The position numbers and the translations under genes were made by a program. Below are positions 25,242-34,666 of a DNA stretch of 64,000 nt, piece by piece. The stretch's first letter is position 1, and each line of letters opens with the position of its first letter. Under the pieces are notes generated by a model. That model had not been told where the DNA came from. It saw only the letters and a list, made by a program, of their open reading frames with translations, and did no database searches. Source of the stretch: Alphaproteobacteria bacterium (GTDB lineage: Bacteria; Pseudomonadota; Alphaproteobacteria; Rickettsiales; UBA998); assembly GCA_004293935.1 (NCBI GenBank), contig RDZH01000013.1, positions 1 to 64,000 of the forward strand. The letters run 5' to 3'.

Positions 25242-27536
25242 TTACGCTGCTTGGCTTTTCTCAATCTGCTGACGTTGTGCTTTTGCTGCTGCAACCATCG
25301 CTTCAAGAGCAGGGCGTACTTCTGCCCAACCGCGAGTTTTTAAGCCACAATCAGGATTCACCCAAATTTGCTCAGGCTTCAACACATCCAACGCTTTTTG
25401 CAATAAATGCTCCATCTCTGATTGGCTTGGTACGCGTGGGCTATGAATATCATACACGCCGGGTCCAATTTCATTTGGATATTTGAAGTCCACAAACGCA
25501 TCCAACAATTCCATGGCAGAACGTGATGTTTCAATCGAGATCACATCCGCATCTAAATCGGCAATCGAATGAATAATATCATTGAACTCACTATAGCACA
25601 TATGCGTATGAATCTGCGTTTCATCCTGCACACCCGCTGCTGAAATACGGAAGCTCTCTACTGCCCATGTGAGATAATCCTTCCAATCTGCATGACGTAA
25701 TGGTAAGCCTTCGCGCAACGCTGGTTCATCAATCTGAATGATGGTGATGCCTGCTTGCTCTAAATCGACTACCTCATCACGCACCGCAAGCGCGATTTGC
25801 TTGCAGGTGGTTGAACGCGGTTGATCATCACGGACAAAGCTCCATTGCAGCATCGTCACAGGTCCGGTCAACATGCCTTTTACAGGGCGTTTTGTGAGGC
25901 TCTGTGCAAAGGCACTCCAACGTACTGTCATTGGGTTTTTGCGCGATACATCGCCATAGATAAAGGGAGGCTTCACACAACGTGAACCATAGCTTTGCAC
26001 CCAACCATGTTGCGTGAACGCATAGCCATTAAGTTGCTCGCCGAAATATTCCACCATATCGTTGCGCTCAAACTCACCATGCACAGGCACATCAATATCG
26101 ATCTCCTCCTGCCAACGAATCACATCCGTTGTTGCTTGCTCAAGGAAGGCATCATAGGCTTGCTCGGTGATCTCGCCTTTTTTGAACTTCGCACGCATCG
26201 CACGAATCTCTTGCGTTTGCGGGAATGAACCAATGGTTGTGGTGGGCAATAACGGCAAGTTTAATGCGGTGCGTTGCTTTTCAATCCGATCATCAAACGC
26301 GCTGTGACGCTCTGTATCTTTCGCACTCAACTTTGCCATACGCGCTTGTACGGCTTTGTCATGGATACGAATCGACACCTGACGATCCGCAATCGCTGCT
26401 TCATTGTTTGAGAAGGCAATGACATGCTTATTGCCGTGCAAGGCATCACGCAACAACACGATCTCATCAAGTTTTTGCGTTGCAAAGGCAAGCCATGATT
26501 TCAGCTCTGCGTCCATGTCTGTTTCCAGCGCAAGGTCTATCGGGCTGTGCAGTAAAGAGCAGCTTGGTGCAATGATGATTTTATCAGCACTGTAACGCTC
26601 TGCTGCATGTTCTAGGCGGTTTAACGCTTTGGACAGATCGGTTTTCCAGATGTTACGCCCATCAACTATACCGAGTGATATAACTTTACCGTTCGCATGG
26701 GCAAGTACGTCATCCATTTGTTCAGGAGCGCGCACTACATCAATATGCAATCCTTCCACAGGAAGTGACGTGGCAAGTGCTAAATTATCCTTCAGCGCAC
26801 CAAAATAGGTGGTAAGCATGAGTGAACACCCAACCGTGCTAAGGCGTGCATAGGCAGTTTTGTAGGCTTCCTTCGCGGCATCGGATAAATCCAGCACGAG
26901 GCACGGCTCATCGATTTGCACCCAGCTTGCGCCTTGTGCGTGCAATTCCTGCAACACGGATTCATAAACGGGCAGGAGATCAGGCAAGAACGACAAAGCA
27001 TCCAATCCATCTTCGCCATAGCATTTACCGAGTAACAAGAACGATACAGGACCAAGAATCACAGGACGCGCTGTAATACCTGCTTCTTTTGCCTCAACAA
27101 AATCTGCAATAACTTTGCGTGAAGAAAGCGTAAACTTCATGCCTTTGCGGAATTCAGGTACGATATAATGATAGTTCGTATCAAACCATTTCGTCATTTC
27201 CATGGCAACGACATCCGTGCCATCTTTTTGGCTGCCCCGCGCCATAGCAAAATAGGTGTCTAGTGACACATCGCCCGCAACTGCACCATAGCGTGTTGGC
27301 ACTGCACCAACCATGGCGATGGTATCAAGCACATGATCATAAAGCGTGAAATCACCCGATGGGATAATATCCACACCAGCGTTTTTTTGCAGATTCATAT
27401 GACGCATCCGCAATTCTTTTGCGGTGTCGAGTAGGGCGGTGCTGCTAAGTGCGCCTTTCCAATATGCCTCGACGGCTTTTTTAAGTTCGCGTGCTGCTCC
27501 AACGCGAGGGAATCCGAGATTTGCTGCTAATGCCAT
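25242..27536 (-). CDS. metE: Cobalamin-independent methionine synthase
   Basis: MetE transfers the methyl group of 5-methyltetrahydropteroyl-triglutamate to homocysteine using zinc. The 764 residues have the two-barrel organisation: the N-terminal half starts LGFPRVGAARELKKAVEAYWKG, and the C-terminal half has TTTIGSFPQTQEIR, DVPVHGEFERNDMVEYFGE and the zinc ligands in THMCYSEF (His and Cys), the Glu in SIETSRS and the Cys in NPDCGLKTR. Its presence means methionine synthesis can proceed without cobalamin. I found no SAM or cobalamin riboswitch in the about 200 bases upstream. Confidence 0.97.
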   Translation of the reverse strand: MALAANLGFPRVGAARELKKAVEAYWKGALSSTALLDTAKELRMRHMNLQKNAGVDIIPSGDFTLYDHVLDTIAMVGAVPTRYGAVAGDVSLDTYFAMARGSQKDGTDVVAMEMTKWFDTNYHYIVPEFRKGMKFTLSSRKVIADFVEAKEAGITARPVILGPVSFLLLGKCYGEDGLDALSFLPDLLPVYESVLQELHAQGASWVQIDEPCLVLDLSDAAKEAYKTAYARLSTVGCSLMLTTYFGALKDNLALATSLPVEGLHIDVVRAPEQMDDVLAHANGKVISLGIVDGRNIWKTDLSKALNRLEHAAERYSADKIIIAPSCSLLHSPIDLALETDMDAELKSWLAFATQKLDEIVLLRDALHGNKHVIAFSNNEAAIADRQVSIRIHDKAVQARMAKLSAKDTERHSAFDDRIEKQRTALNLPLLPTTTIGSFPQTQEIRAMRAKFKKGEITEQAYDAFLEQATTDVIRWQEEIDIDVPVHGEFERNDMVEYFGEQLNGYAFTQHGWVQSYGSRCVKPPFIYGDVSRKNPMTVRWSAFAQSLTKRPVKGMLTGPVTMLQWSFVRDDQPRSTTCKQIALAVRDEVVDLEQAGITIIQIDEPALREGLPLRHADWKDYLTWAVESFRISAAGVQDETQIHTHMCYSEFNDIIHSIADLDADVISIETSRSAMELLDAFVDFKYPNEIGPGVYDIHSPRVPSQSEMEHLLQKALDVLKPEQIWVNPDCGLKTRGWAEVRPALEAMVAAAKAQRQQIEKSQAA

Positions 27537-27734
27537 AGATGTGATGCTCCATTGATTGATGAATAACTCTGCTATAAGAGATACGCTTATTTTTTTGCGA
27601 GTGCAAGAAAAACTTGCGCATTATACGGATTGTTCATGTGCAATCCTAAAAATGATGTTCTTTGTGGGAATGTGTCGAATGAGCAACAATAATGCGTGAA
27701 CGCGCAAGTAAATGCGGAACATGCAAAAAGGGTG

Positions 27735-27763
27735 TTGACATTGTGGGGCTAAAAGCATTTATC
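27735..27763 (+). promoter_or_regulatory. Likely promoter of the RTX-like gene
   Basis: A consensus TTGACA (27735-27740) is followed by 17 bases and TTTATC (27758-27763); the -10 is weak. It lies in the 304-base gap between metE and the secreted protein gene, which otherwise holds only the metE leader and an about 75-base leader for the downstream gene. Confidence 0.45.
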
Positions 27764-27840
27764 TAGTGTGCAGGGAGTGCCAATATATAAAAATATTGCG
27801 TGCTTACGATAACAACTTTTTCAATAAAGGTATAAAAGAT

Positions 27841-30378
27841 ATGGTAACTTATAATTTTACGGAATCATTGGGCAAAACTCTTACATTCGCTGCTGCTGCA
27901 GATGTGTTGGATTTTGGTTCTATTGATTTGACAACGCTTGTGATTGCTGAATCTGAAGGTTCAGTGATAATCAGAAATGCAGCAGGTCAAGCAGTAACGC
28001 TTGCAGCGACAACGCTTGCTCAGCTTTCTTCAAAAGTAACAGCAACAACAGCAACAGCTAACTTGGCTTATACTGGTGGTGCAGGCGCGCTTGTGTTGGG
28101 TGATGATTCTGTTACTTCAGCAGCAGATGCTGGTGCAAACACGATTGATGTATCAAGTGCAGCAGGAAATCACGTGATTTTTGGTCTTCGTGGTGCAGAT
28201 GCTATCACAACTGGCAACAGCTCAGATAAAGTCGTTGTTTATGGTGGTTCTGGTCAAGCAGATACAGCAGATGGTTCTGATACTATCACAATCGGCAATG
28301 GTGATTCAACTGTATATGCCAATGCTGGTAATGACATCGTTGCTATCGGCGTAGGTGACAGCAAAGCTTCATCTGTGTTTGGTGGTTTGGGTAATGATTC
28401 AATCAGAACAAGCAGCTCATCGGGTACGGTAACATTTGCAGGTAATGCTGGCAATGATACGATTGATTTGAACGCAAGCAACTTCGCTGGTAATTTCACT
28501 ATCTATGGTGGTAATGGTCTTGCAGATTCAACGGATGGCAATGACAACATCTTGTCTGGCACTGGTGGCGGTTTGATTTCTGCTAATGCTGGAAATGACA
28601 ACATTAAACTGTACACGCAAAAAGATGTATCTGTTTATGGTGGTTTGGGTAATGATACCATCACTGATGAAGCATCTGTTGCTGGAAACATTTTTGTTTC
28701 TGCAGGTTCAGGCGCGGATTCTGTAACCTTGAACACATTGGCAACAGGCGCAAACGTGACTGTTTATGGTGGCAATGGCATGTTTGATGGTACAGATGGC
28801 GCAGATTTAATCGTGTTGGAAACAGCGGGTACGGTGAATGCAACTATTTACAGCACTGCGGGTAATGATACTATTACTGCTTCAGTAGGCACAATCAATG
28901 CGACTATCTTCACAGGTATCGGCAATGATGCTGTGACTACAGGTGCTGGTGCGGATTCCATCACTGCAGGCAATGGCAACAATACTATCAATGCTGGTGC
29001 AGGTGATAATACGATTGTAGCTGGTAATGGCAACAACACCATCACGGTTGCTGCGGGTGTAGATTCAGTTGTTGCTGGAACAGGCAACAACACTATCAAT
29101 CTTGGCACAGGCAATGATACGCTCGTGACTGGCAACGGTAATAACAGCATCGGTACATTCAGTGGTGATGTTGATTTCCGTCTTGGCTCAGGCAATGATA
29201 CTGTAGGTGCGGCAACGGGTACTGATAATAATATCGCTAAAAACAGCTTTATTGATCTTGGTGCTGGTACAGATGCATTGGTGCTTGATACTGTGACGGG
29301 CGCAAACAACACTATCATTGGTGGTTTGGGCAATGATGCCATCACGATTACAGGTATGGCAACGGCTGGTTCTTCTGCAACAATCTGGGGCGGTGCTTCT
29401 GCAACAGAAACAGCAGTAGAAACAACGAACATCACCATTAGTGCTGCTTCAACTACAACTGTCGTGGATATTTTGGGTACGGCTGGTGTGAACACCATCA
29501 ACGTCACTGGTGAAGGTACTGCTGCTGCAAAGTTCAACATCACTACAGGTGCTGCTGCTGATGTCATCACGACTATTACAAGTGCTGATAGCATTGATGC
29601 AGGTGCTGGTAACAACACGCTTAATACAGGAACGGGTGCTGATACGATTGTTGCAGGTAATGGCAATAACAACATCACTACAGTTGATGGTGTTAAATCC
29701 ATCACAGTGGGTAATGGTACAAATACTATTTCCTCTACAGGTACAGGCGTGAAAACTGTTGCTACAGGCAATGGCAATAACACGATTACCACAGGTGATG
29801 CTGCTGATGTGATCACTACAGGTTCTGGTACTGATGATATTACGGCTGGAGCAGATGCTGATACGATCAATGCAGGTGCTGGTAATGATATACTCATTGG
29901 TGGAACAGGTGCTGATAGTTTGACTGGTGGTGCAGGTAGCGACATTTTCAGATTTGCGGCTTCTTCCAACGGCATTGATACCATCACTGACTTCACAACT
30001 AGTGCATCTGGTGATGACTTTGGTTTGACTCTCATGACATTGGGTGGTGCCAACACTGTTGGAGAATTGGCGAATATTGCCAATATCAACGCAGCAGGTG
30101 TGGGGACTAATAAGGTAGTTGTCCTAACGGATGATGTAGTCACTGCGCTTACAGCATCTGCTATTGAAACTGCTCTTGATCTAAGTGATATTGATCTCAC
30201 TAACATTGGTGCTAGAATATTGATTCTTGATGCTGGTACAGAAGTGCGTGGCTTTATGGTTACAAACACAGAAACTACTGACAATGCGAGTGTTGCAGTC
30301 GAACAAATCTTCACATTGTCGAATGTAGCTGATATTGCAGCAGGTACGTTTACTGTAGATAATTTTCAATTTGTATAA
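27841..30378 (+). CDS. Large RTX-repeat secreted protein, S-layer-like
   Basis: The 845-residue protein is extremely rich in Gly, Ala, Thr, Asn and Asp and has no Cys. About residues 90-700 contain many RTX-type nonapeptides such as GGLGNDTI, GAGADSIT and GTGNDTLV, which bind calcium in beta rolls. Many carry Asn for Asp (NGNNTI). A denser set near 675-715 (GNDILIGGTGADSLTGGAGSDIFRF) precedes a C-terminal domain ending DNFQFV, like type I secretion substrates. An S-layer or adhesin role is inferred by analogy with Caulobacter RsaA. AAAGG precedes the ATG at 27841. No type I exporter is nearby. Confidence 0.85.
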   Translation: MVTYNFTESLGKTLTFAAAADVLDFGSIDLTTLVIAESEGSVIIRNAAGQAVTLAATTLAQLSSKVTATTATANLAYTGGAGALVLGDDSVTSAADAGANTIDVSSAAGNHVIFGLRGADAITTGNSSDKVVVYGGSGQADTADGSDTITIGNGDSTVYANAGNDIVAIGVGDSKASSVFGGLGNDSIRTSSSSGTVTFAGNAGNDTIDLNASNFAGNFTIYGGNGLADSTDGNDNILSGTGGGLISANAGNDNIKLYTQKDVSVYGGLGNDTITDEASVAGNIFVSAGSGADSVTLNTLATGANVTVYGGNGMFDGTDGADLIVLETAGTVNATIYSTAGNDTITASVGTINATIFTGIGNDAVTTGAGADSITAGNGNNTINAGAGDNTIVAGNGNNTITVAAGVDSVVAGTGNNTINLGTGNDTLVTGNGNNSIGTFSGDVDFRLGSGNDTVGAATGTDNNIAKNSFIDLGAGTDALVLDTVTGANNTIIGGLGNDAITITGMATAGSSATIWGGASATETAVETTNITISAASTTTVVDILGTAGVNTINVTGEGTAAAKFNITTGAAADVITTITSADSIDAGAGNNTLNTGTGADTIVAGNGNNNITTVDGVKSITVGNGTNTISSTGTGVKTVATGNGNNTITTGDAADVITTGSGTDDITAGADADTINAGAGNDILIGGTGADSLTGGAGSDIFRFAASSNGIDTITDFTTSASGDDFGLTLMTLGGANTVGELANIANINAAGVGTNKVVVLTDDVVTALTASAIETALDLSDIDLTNIGARILILDAGTEVRGFMVTNTETTDNASVAVEQIFTLSNVADIAAGTFTVDNFQFV

Positions 30379-30412
30379 TCTTGCATTATAATAAAAAACT
30401 ACATCTAAACTT

Positions 30413-30445
30413 GGAGGGGGAACATTTCGGTGTTCCTCCTTCTTC
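30413..30445 (+). terminator. Intrinsic terminator after the RTX-like gene
   Basis: GGAGGGGGAACA pairs with TGTTCCTCC around a TTTCGG loop and is followed by a T-rich stretch with C interruptions. It is well placed to end the RTX gene transcript. Confidence 0.8.
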
Positions 30446-30463
30446 TTTGTTCTTCGCCATATT

Positions 30464-30505
30464 CCCTCTCCCGCACGCGGGGGAGGGTTAGGGTGGGGGA
30501 GGTTT
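30464..30505. repeat. GC-rich palindromic repeat
   Basis: CCCTCTCCCG and CGGGGGAGGG form a 10-bp stem at 30464-30487, followed by GTTAGGGTGGGGGAGG. This CCCTCTCCC...GAGGGTTAGGGT pattern is a familiar dispersed repeat in many proteobacterial genomes. Only one copy occurs in this window. Confidence 0.6.
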
Positions 30506-30561
30506 CCCCTTTTCATCCGTCATGCCTGCCAAAGCCTTAAGCATCACATCAAACAATCCCC

Positions 30562-31212
30562 ATGCGCATCCATACCCCCACACCCACGGAAAACTACCTA
30601 AACGCCACATTTGCGTCCGAAGATGATGCCATGCGCACTGCGCGCTTATGCGGTGATGGCTTACGTGCAGGGATGCAACTATCCCCCTATGAAGGGGCGT
30701 TGCTGGCATGGTTAGCGCGGTGCGTTCAAGCGCAACATATCCTAGAAATTGGCAGTTTTGTCGGCTATTCCACCCTATGGCTTGCACGCACGCTTCCAGA
30801 AAACGGCACACTCATCACCATAGAAAAAGATGCACAGCACGCGGAACTCACCCGCACCCATCTTGACCAGAGCGAGTACGGCACAAAGTGCGAGGTGCGC
30901 GTTGGTGATGCCCTTGAGCAGGTGGCACATCTCACATCACACAGCTTTGATCTCATCTTCATTGATGCCGCCAAGGGCGATTATCACGCACTGCTTCTCG
31001 CAACTGATCCCATGCTACGCATCGGCGGGATGGTGATTGGCGATAATAGTCTGCTCTTTGGGCATATGGCGGGCGCACCGTCGCAGCGTGCATCGAAACG
31101 CGCCATTGAGTCCATGCGGGCGTTTAACACCACCTTAGCCACATCAGAAAAATATGACGCGATGCTCCTTCCCACGGCTGAGGGTCTCACTGTGGGCATA
31201 AAGCGCGCATAA
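30562..31212 (+). CDS. SAM-dependent O-methyltransferase (family 3)
   Basis: The 216 residues match the catechol/caffeoyl-CoA type O-methyltransferase fold. SAM motif I is ILEIGSFVGYSTLWLARTLP (about residues 60-79), followed by ITIEKDAQHAELTRTHL, VRVGDALE, the metal-binding FDLIFIDAAKGDYH and GGMVIGDNSLLFG. Family members methylate catechols or related hydroxyls in a metal-dependent way; the physiological substrate is unknown. It is flanked by terminators on both sides, so it is monocistronic. No clear ribosome site precedes the ATG. Confidence 0.88.
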   Translation: MRIHTPTPTENYLNATFASEDDAMRTARLCGDGLRAGMQLSPYEGALLAWLARCVQAQHILEIGSFVGYSTLWLARTLPENGTLITIEKDAQHAELTRTHLDQSEYGTKCEVRVGDALEQVAHLTSHSFDLIFIDAAKGDYHALLLATDPMLRIGGMVIGDNSLLFGHMAGAPSQRASKRAIESMRAFNTTLATSEKYDAMLLPTAEGLTVGIKRA

Positions 31213-31215
31213 GTT

Positions 31216-31259
31216 ATGCATTTTGCGCATGGCTGGTATGCAACAAATGCATTTTTTTT
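31216..31259 (+). terminator. Intrinsic terminator after the O-methyltransferase
   Basis: ATGCATTT (31216-31223) pairs with AAATGCAT (31245-31252) and a run of seven more T follows. It starts four bases beyond the stop codon. Confidence 0.75.
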
Positions 31260-31370
31260 CGCATATGCAGCAATTTGCACCGATCTTGCCATAAAACTGT
31301 AACATTCAGCGAGTAAATTCCATGAAACAAGGAGGGGTATGTATCAGCGCATACCATGCAGGGAGTTTTT

Positions 31371-33074
31371 ATGAAATATCATTTTGCACAAGAATCATCG
31401 TCAATTAAAGATTGTGAAATATTCAAAAAAAGGGGAACAGTTCAAGCAAAAATCATTCTTCCAGACGATGAAAAAATCTGCGAACACACCAAGCAGACGT
31501 TGGATGGCTTAGGGTATCGCACGCTAAGAAATGTCGAAAAAACACCAGAGGGAGGGGTACGTTCTGTACTGACATTGCATAAAACCGAGGGGGCGGAAGA
31601 GCTTATCCGGGATATGTATCGTTATAACCTTGTGGCAGGGGATTATAGTGCCGAACTGACGGAGCATGAACAAAAAGAGAATAAAACGTTCAAGCAATGG
31701 GTGCAAGATAATGTGTTGTCACTCTCAGGCGCGCTTTATGTGACGGCAGATAGCTTCTTGCTCGCTTCAGGACTCATGCGTAATGATATGCCAGAGGTGA
31801 TGAATGGGATTTTGTGGCTGTTGCCGAATGCAAGTTTGGTGTTGGCAGGGAATCAAGACCCGAATAACGTCTTAGGCTTTATGAAACGTGACTTTTTAGA
31901 GGATTTAGAGCGCAATAATATCGCAGTCCCTGCCGATGCGCGTGCCGTGTTAGAGCATGGCATGGCCGATCATGGCTTGAAAAATCGCTTGACCGAACTG
32001 ATTTATAATGTAGGCCCATCAGTGAATAATACGTTTGAGTTGGTCGGTGGCTCGCAGATGATCATGGCGGGGCTAAAACAAGGCAATATGGGGAAAACGG
32101 GTGCGGGTGTCTTGGTGGTGACAGGCATGGGGATGAGCCTAGTGCTGGATGAAAAGAAAAAGGCGGAGCAAGGTGCGGATAATATCGGTGTCGGTACGGT
32201 CGCGAACCCTTCTGCATTGAAGGATAATGCCGTTGGTATTCAGGCTGACGGGGGAATCATCACGCCCAAAGAAGAAAAAGGCTGGTTTTCTGATATTACC
32301 CCGCAATGGTGGCCTGGTCAATTAGGAAAGCTGAATAACATCTTGAATATAACGGGCGCAATCAATGAAATTGTATCATTTAATCTTGCAGCGAAGCCTA
32401 GTGAAAAAGGATTTGCTAAAATAGGATTTGCTCATGATAAAGATAGCAGTGAGGTAGGTATAGGCTGGCGTGGGCAAACGACGCAAAAAGGGAGTGATGA
32501 GGCAATTCATAATAAAAACTGGTATCATAACCGGATTCAAGAATCAAAGGGATTGTTGCATTCAGCAACGCGTGCGCGTGAGGATTATCTTGCGCTGGAT
32601 AGCACGCGTACTGTGCAAGATAAGGAGTATCAAAACCTTCTTATGAAAGAAAAGGGGTTGTCTTCCGATTTAAGTGCATATAACGCAAAATGCACCAGTG
32701 CCAAAGCATCCTTTTTGAACCTTGCCGCAGGCTGTACGTTCTTTATTGCCAATAATCTTTATGCGCATTCTCATAAGGAAAATAGTTCGGATCTTGGTGC
32801 GATTAATGCGGTGGATACGATGGTGTCTGTGGCGGCAACGATTGTAGCAGCGCAACCCGAAGAAAAGCGTGAGATTATGACGGATCGCTTGGCGGTGATT
32901 TTGGCGCAGGGTAAATATATGCGCACCTCGATTGATGTCGTATCTGATTTGATTATCGATAAAGTGGCGGGTCTTACCGCATCGAAGAGAACGCCTGAGC
33001 CTACATTGCTGGAAGTGTTGCCACAATCGCATCAGCGTATGGTTGATCCAATCGGGGCATTGCAACGGGCGTGA
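31371..33074 (+). CDS. Unknown 567-residue protein with hydrophobic segments
   Basis: I do not recognise this protein. An AGGGAG site supports the ATG at 31371. The first about 105 residues are soluble (IILPDDEKICEHTKQTLDGLGYRTLRN). Then come hydrophobic stretches SLSGALYVTADSFLLASGL and VMNGILWLLPNASLVLAG, and a Gly-rich segment TGAGVLVVTGMGMSLVL. The latter half has long polar helices and a final hydrophobic patch ASFLNLAAGCTFFIANNLYAH. There is no signal peptide. Its last bases were duplicated downstream at 33874. A membrane-associated or exported role is only a guess. Confidence 0.8.
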   Translation: MKYHFAQESSSIKDCEIFKKRGTVQAKIILPDDEKICEHTKQTLDGLGYRTLRNVEKTPEGGVRSVLTLHKTEGAEELIRDMYRYNLVAGDYSAELTEHEQKENKTFKQWVQDNVLSLSGALYVTADSFLLASGLMRNDMPEVMNGILWLLPNASLVLAGNQDPNNVLGFMKRDFLEDLERNNIAVPADARAVLEHGMADHGLKNRLTELIYNVGPSVNNTFELVGGSQMIMAGLKQGNMGKTGAGVLVVTGMGMSLVLDEKKKAEQGADNIGVGTVANPSALKDNAVGIQADGGIITPKEEKGWFSDITPQWWPGQLGKLNNILNITGAINEIVSFNLAAKPSEKGFAKIGFAHDKDSSEVGIGWRGQTTQKGSDEAIHNKNWYHNRIQESKGLLHSATRAREDYLALDSTRTVQDKEYQNLLMKEKGLSSDLSAYNAKCTSAKASFLNLAAGCTFFIANNLYAHSHKENSSDLGAINAVDTMVSVAATIVAAQPEEKREIMTDRLAVILAQGKYMRTSIDVVSDLIIDKVAGLTASKRTPEPTLLEVLPQSHQRMVDPIGALQRA

Positions 33075-33089
33075 TGCCTACACAAAGCA

Positions 33090-33126
33090 AAAGAGCCTGT
33101 TCCCAAGGTGGAAACAGACTCTTTTG
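33090..33126. terminator. Bidirectional terminator T1
   Basis: AAAAGAG.CTGTT...AACAG.CTCTTTT forms a long stem around CCCAAGGTGG. It serves the plus-strand 567-residue gene and, from the other side, the minus-strand family gene at 33134. A nearly identical hairpin lies at 33985, and related ones at 45284 and 46033. Confidence 0.9.
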
Positions 33127-33133
33127 TTTTACA

Positions 33134-33622
33134 TTACTGCATGATTAACATGCAGTTAAGTTTCCCAATATACTTCTGTACAACGGGATTTTTGCTATCC
33201 CGCAGAATGTACATATCCATGCGCGCCCAAATCCGAAGATCGTTCACAAAAGGTATATGTTTGAGAGGATAATACGTTTCTCTCGTAACCCGAAAAACCC
33301 ATCCGAAAAATCCATCAGGATCTCCGAACTTTTTAGCATCTGCTGACCTATAAATGTCAACAAACTGGTCACGAAACGGTTGTGATTCCTCATCAACGTA
33401 CACTTCAAATTTTCGTTGAAGCGTGGCGTTGATGGCAGCTATCACCGTTATCGTATCTTGTTCCGAAAAACCAAACTGTTTGCAGAATTTTTCAGTATGC
33501 CAGCCTTCTTCTGGGTGCTTTCTCCAGTCCCGAATATCATATATTCTTTTCTGCATATCGCACATAGTTTGTGAACAGGTAGCGATAGTTTTTCCGCATG
33601 GACAGAAATTTTGGTTACTCAT
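33134..33622 (-). CDS. Unrecognised paralogous family, member 1
   Basis: This 162-residue soluble protein belongs to a four-member family in this window that I cannot assign. The N-terminus has a C-x-C-x6-C-x4-C pattern (Cys 7, 9, 16, 21) suited to metal binding. The conserved domain starts at GWHTEKFC (residue 40) and has DTITVIAAINATLQRKF, FGDPDGFFGWVFRV, HIPFVNDLRIWARMD and NPVVQKYI. The ATG at 33622 is chosen because GAGGTA precedes it inside a leader shared with members 2 and 4; an upstream frame to 33661 runs through that leader. Function unknown. Confidence 0.85.
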   Translation of the reverse strand: MSNQNFCPCGKTIATCSQTMCDMQKRIYDIRDWRKHPEEGWHTEKFCKQFGFSEQDTITVIAAINATLQRKFEVYVDEESQPFRDQFVDIYRSADAKKFGDPDGFFGWVFRVTRETYYPLKHIPFVNDLRIWARMDMYILRDSKNPVVQKYIGKLNCMLIMQ

Positions 33623-33895
33623 GATAATATACCTCTTTGGGTAAAAACAACAATGTAGCATAGAAGCTAAACTTTAACTGTCACAAAAATGGTACAGAAA
33701 AAAAATTTACTTAATCGGTATAGTAATATTAAGGCAACATGTCAAGCCTTTTTTCTTATGAGCTTGATGCTGTAATGTTGTGTAACTAGGTTCTGTTACT
33801 TTTTTACTGCTACAAACGATGTTTTGCTGCGCTTTTGCTATTCATGTACGTTAGGTTGCACGTTGAGTCGATGGGGGCATTGCAACGGGCGTGAT

Positions 33896-33956
33896 ATAGC
33901 ACGTTTCAGTAGGCTTGTTCTTTTTTTAAGAGCAACCCTACGGAAAGTCGTGCTAT
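33896..33956. repeat. 61-base imperfect palindrome
   Basis: ATAGCACG (33896-33903) and CGTGCTAT (33949-33956) are the ends of a long imperfect stem, with TAGGCTTGTTC facing GAGCAACCCTA inside it. It starts right after the stop of the duplicated gene tail. It could be a small palindromic insertion or a terminator-like structure. Confidence 0.6.
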
Positions 33957-33984
33957 CATTCATATGTTTATAGCTCCACAAAGC

Positions 33985-34021
33985 AAAAGAGCCTGTCCCC
34001 AAGGTGGGAACAGACTCTTTT
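33985..34021. terminator. Bidirectional terminator T2
   Basis: It is the same hairpin as T1 with two compensating changes that improve the stem (CCCC...GGGG-like in place of CCC...GGA). It lies eight bases beyond the stop of family member 2 on the minus strand, exactly as T1 lies beyond member 1 (895-base offset in both). Confidence 0.9.
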
Positions 34022-34028
34022 GTTTAAC

Positions 34029-34541
34029 TTACCATACAACTAATATGCAGGCAAGTTTGGAAATGTAGCGTTGGACAACGGGATTGGTATTATTCCGAAG
34101 AATAAACCTATCCAAGCGCGCCCAAATGCGCAGATCGTTCACAAAAGGAACATGCTCGAGAGCATAGTAGCCTTTGCGTGCGACCGTGAAGACCCATCCG
34201 TACAACCCATCAGGATCTCCGAATCGATGACCATCTGCAGAGCGACGAAAGTCAACAAATTGTTGAAGATACATCTCCGATTTTTTTCCAACCCAACCTC
34301 CAAATCTAGTTTGAAGTGTTGCATTGATCTCAGAAATCACTATGACGGTATGTTCCTTTGATAAACCAACAAGTTGGCACAATTTTTCAGAATGCCAGCC
34401 TTCGACTGTTTCATTGCCCCAGTCATGATCTGAAAAATCTGTCAGATCACTATTTACGGAAATGACCCGCTTGCGATCACACATAGTTCGTGCGCAGGTG
34501 GCTGGATTTTTTTTGCATCGACACCAATCTTCTGTAGCCAT
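34029..34541 (-). CDS. Unrecognised paralogous family, member 2
   Basis: The 170-residue protein is the closest paralogue of member 1. It shares the four Cys at 7, 9, 16 and 21 (CRCKKNPATC, TMCD), GWHSEKLC, INATLQTRF, FGDPDGLYGWVFTVARKGYYALEHVPFVNDLRIWAR and NPVVQRYI. It differs by a longer acidic linker after the Cys cluster. The ATG at 34541 has the shared GAGGTA leader. The upstream DNA is nearly identical to that of member 1 for about 50 bases. It reads away from gpmI and ends at its own copy of the terminator. Confidence 0.85.
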   Translation of the reverse strand: MATEDWCRCKKNPATCARTMCDRKRVISVNSDLTDFSDHDWGNETVEGWHSEKLCQLVGLSKEHTVIVISEINATLQTRFGGWVGKKSEMYLQQFVDFRRSADGHRFGDPDGLYGWVFTVARKGYYALEHVPFVNDLRIWARLDRFILRNNTNPVVQRYISKLACILVVW

Positions 34542-34666
34542 GAAAAAGTACCTCAGTGGGTAAAAACAACAATGTAGCATAGAAGCTAAACTTTAACTGT
34601 CACAAAAATGGTACAGAAAAAGAAGTTCTTCGACTTTTATAGTGATATAGGTGATACATGTCAAGA

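Larger units (their letters stand above)
33623..34028. other. Duplication scar between family members 1 and 2
   Basis: This 406-base gap holds no gene. It contains the promoter and leader of member 1 (to about 33700). A decayed copy of the gpmI promoter region follows (ATGAGCTTG at 33758-33766, matching 34844). Next is a 22-base exact copy of the end of the 567-residue gene (33874-33895, matching 33054-33075). After that come an about 60-base hairpin and the second terminator. The pieces show that a unit reaching from the upstream gene's tail to the gpmI promoter was duplicated in tandem. Confidence 0.75.

Noticed and set aside
27537-27735. SAM or cobalamin riboswitch upstream of metE
   Set aside because: I looked for the SAM-II core and the cobalamin box on the minus strand and found neither.
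28848-30314. A 488-codon open frame antisense to the RTX-like gene
   Set aside because: The product is a monotonous Pro/Val/Leu/Ser-rich sequence that mirrors the Gly/Asn/Thr repeats on the other strand; no ribosome site and no family features. It is a shadow of the repeat composition.
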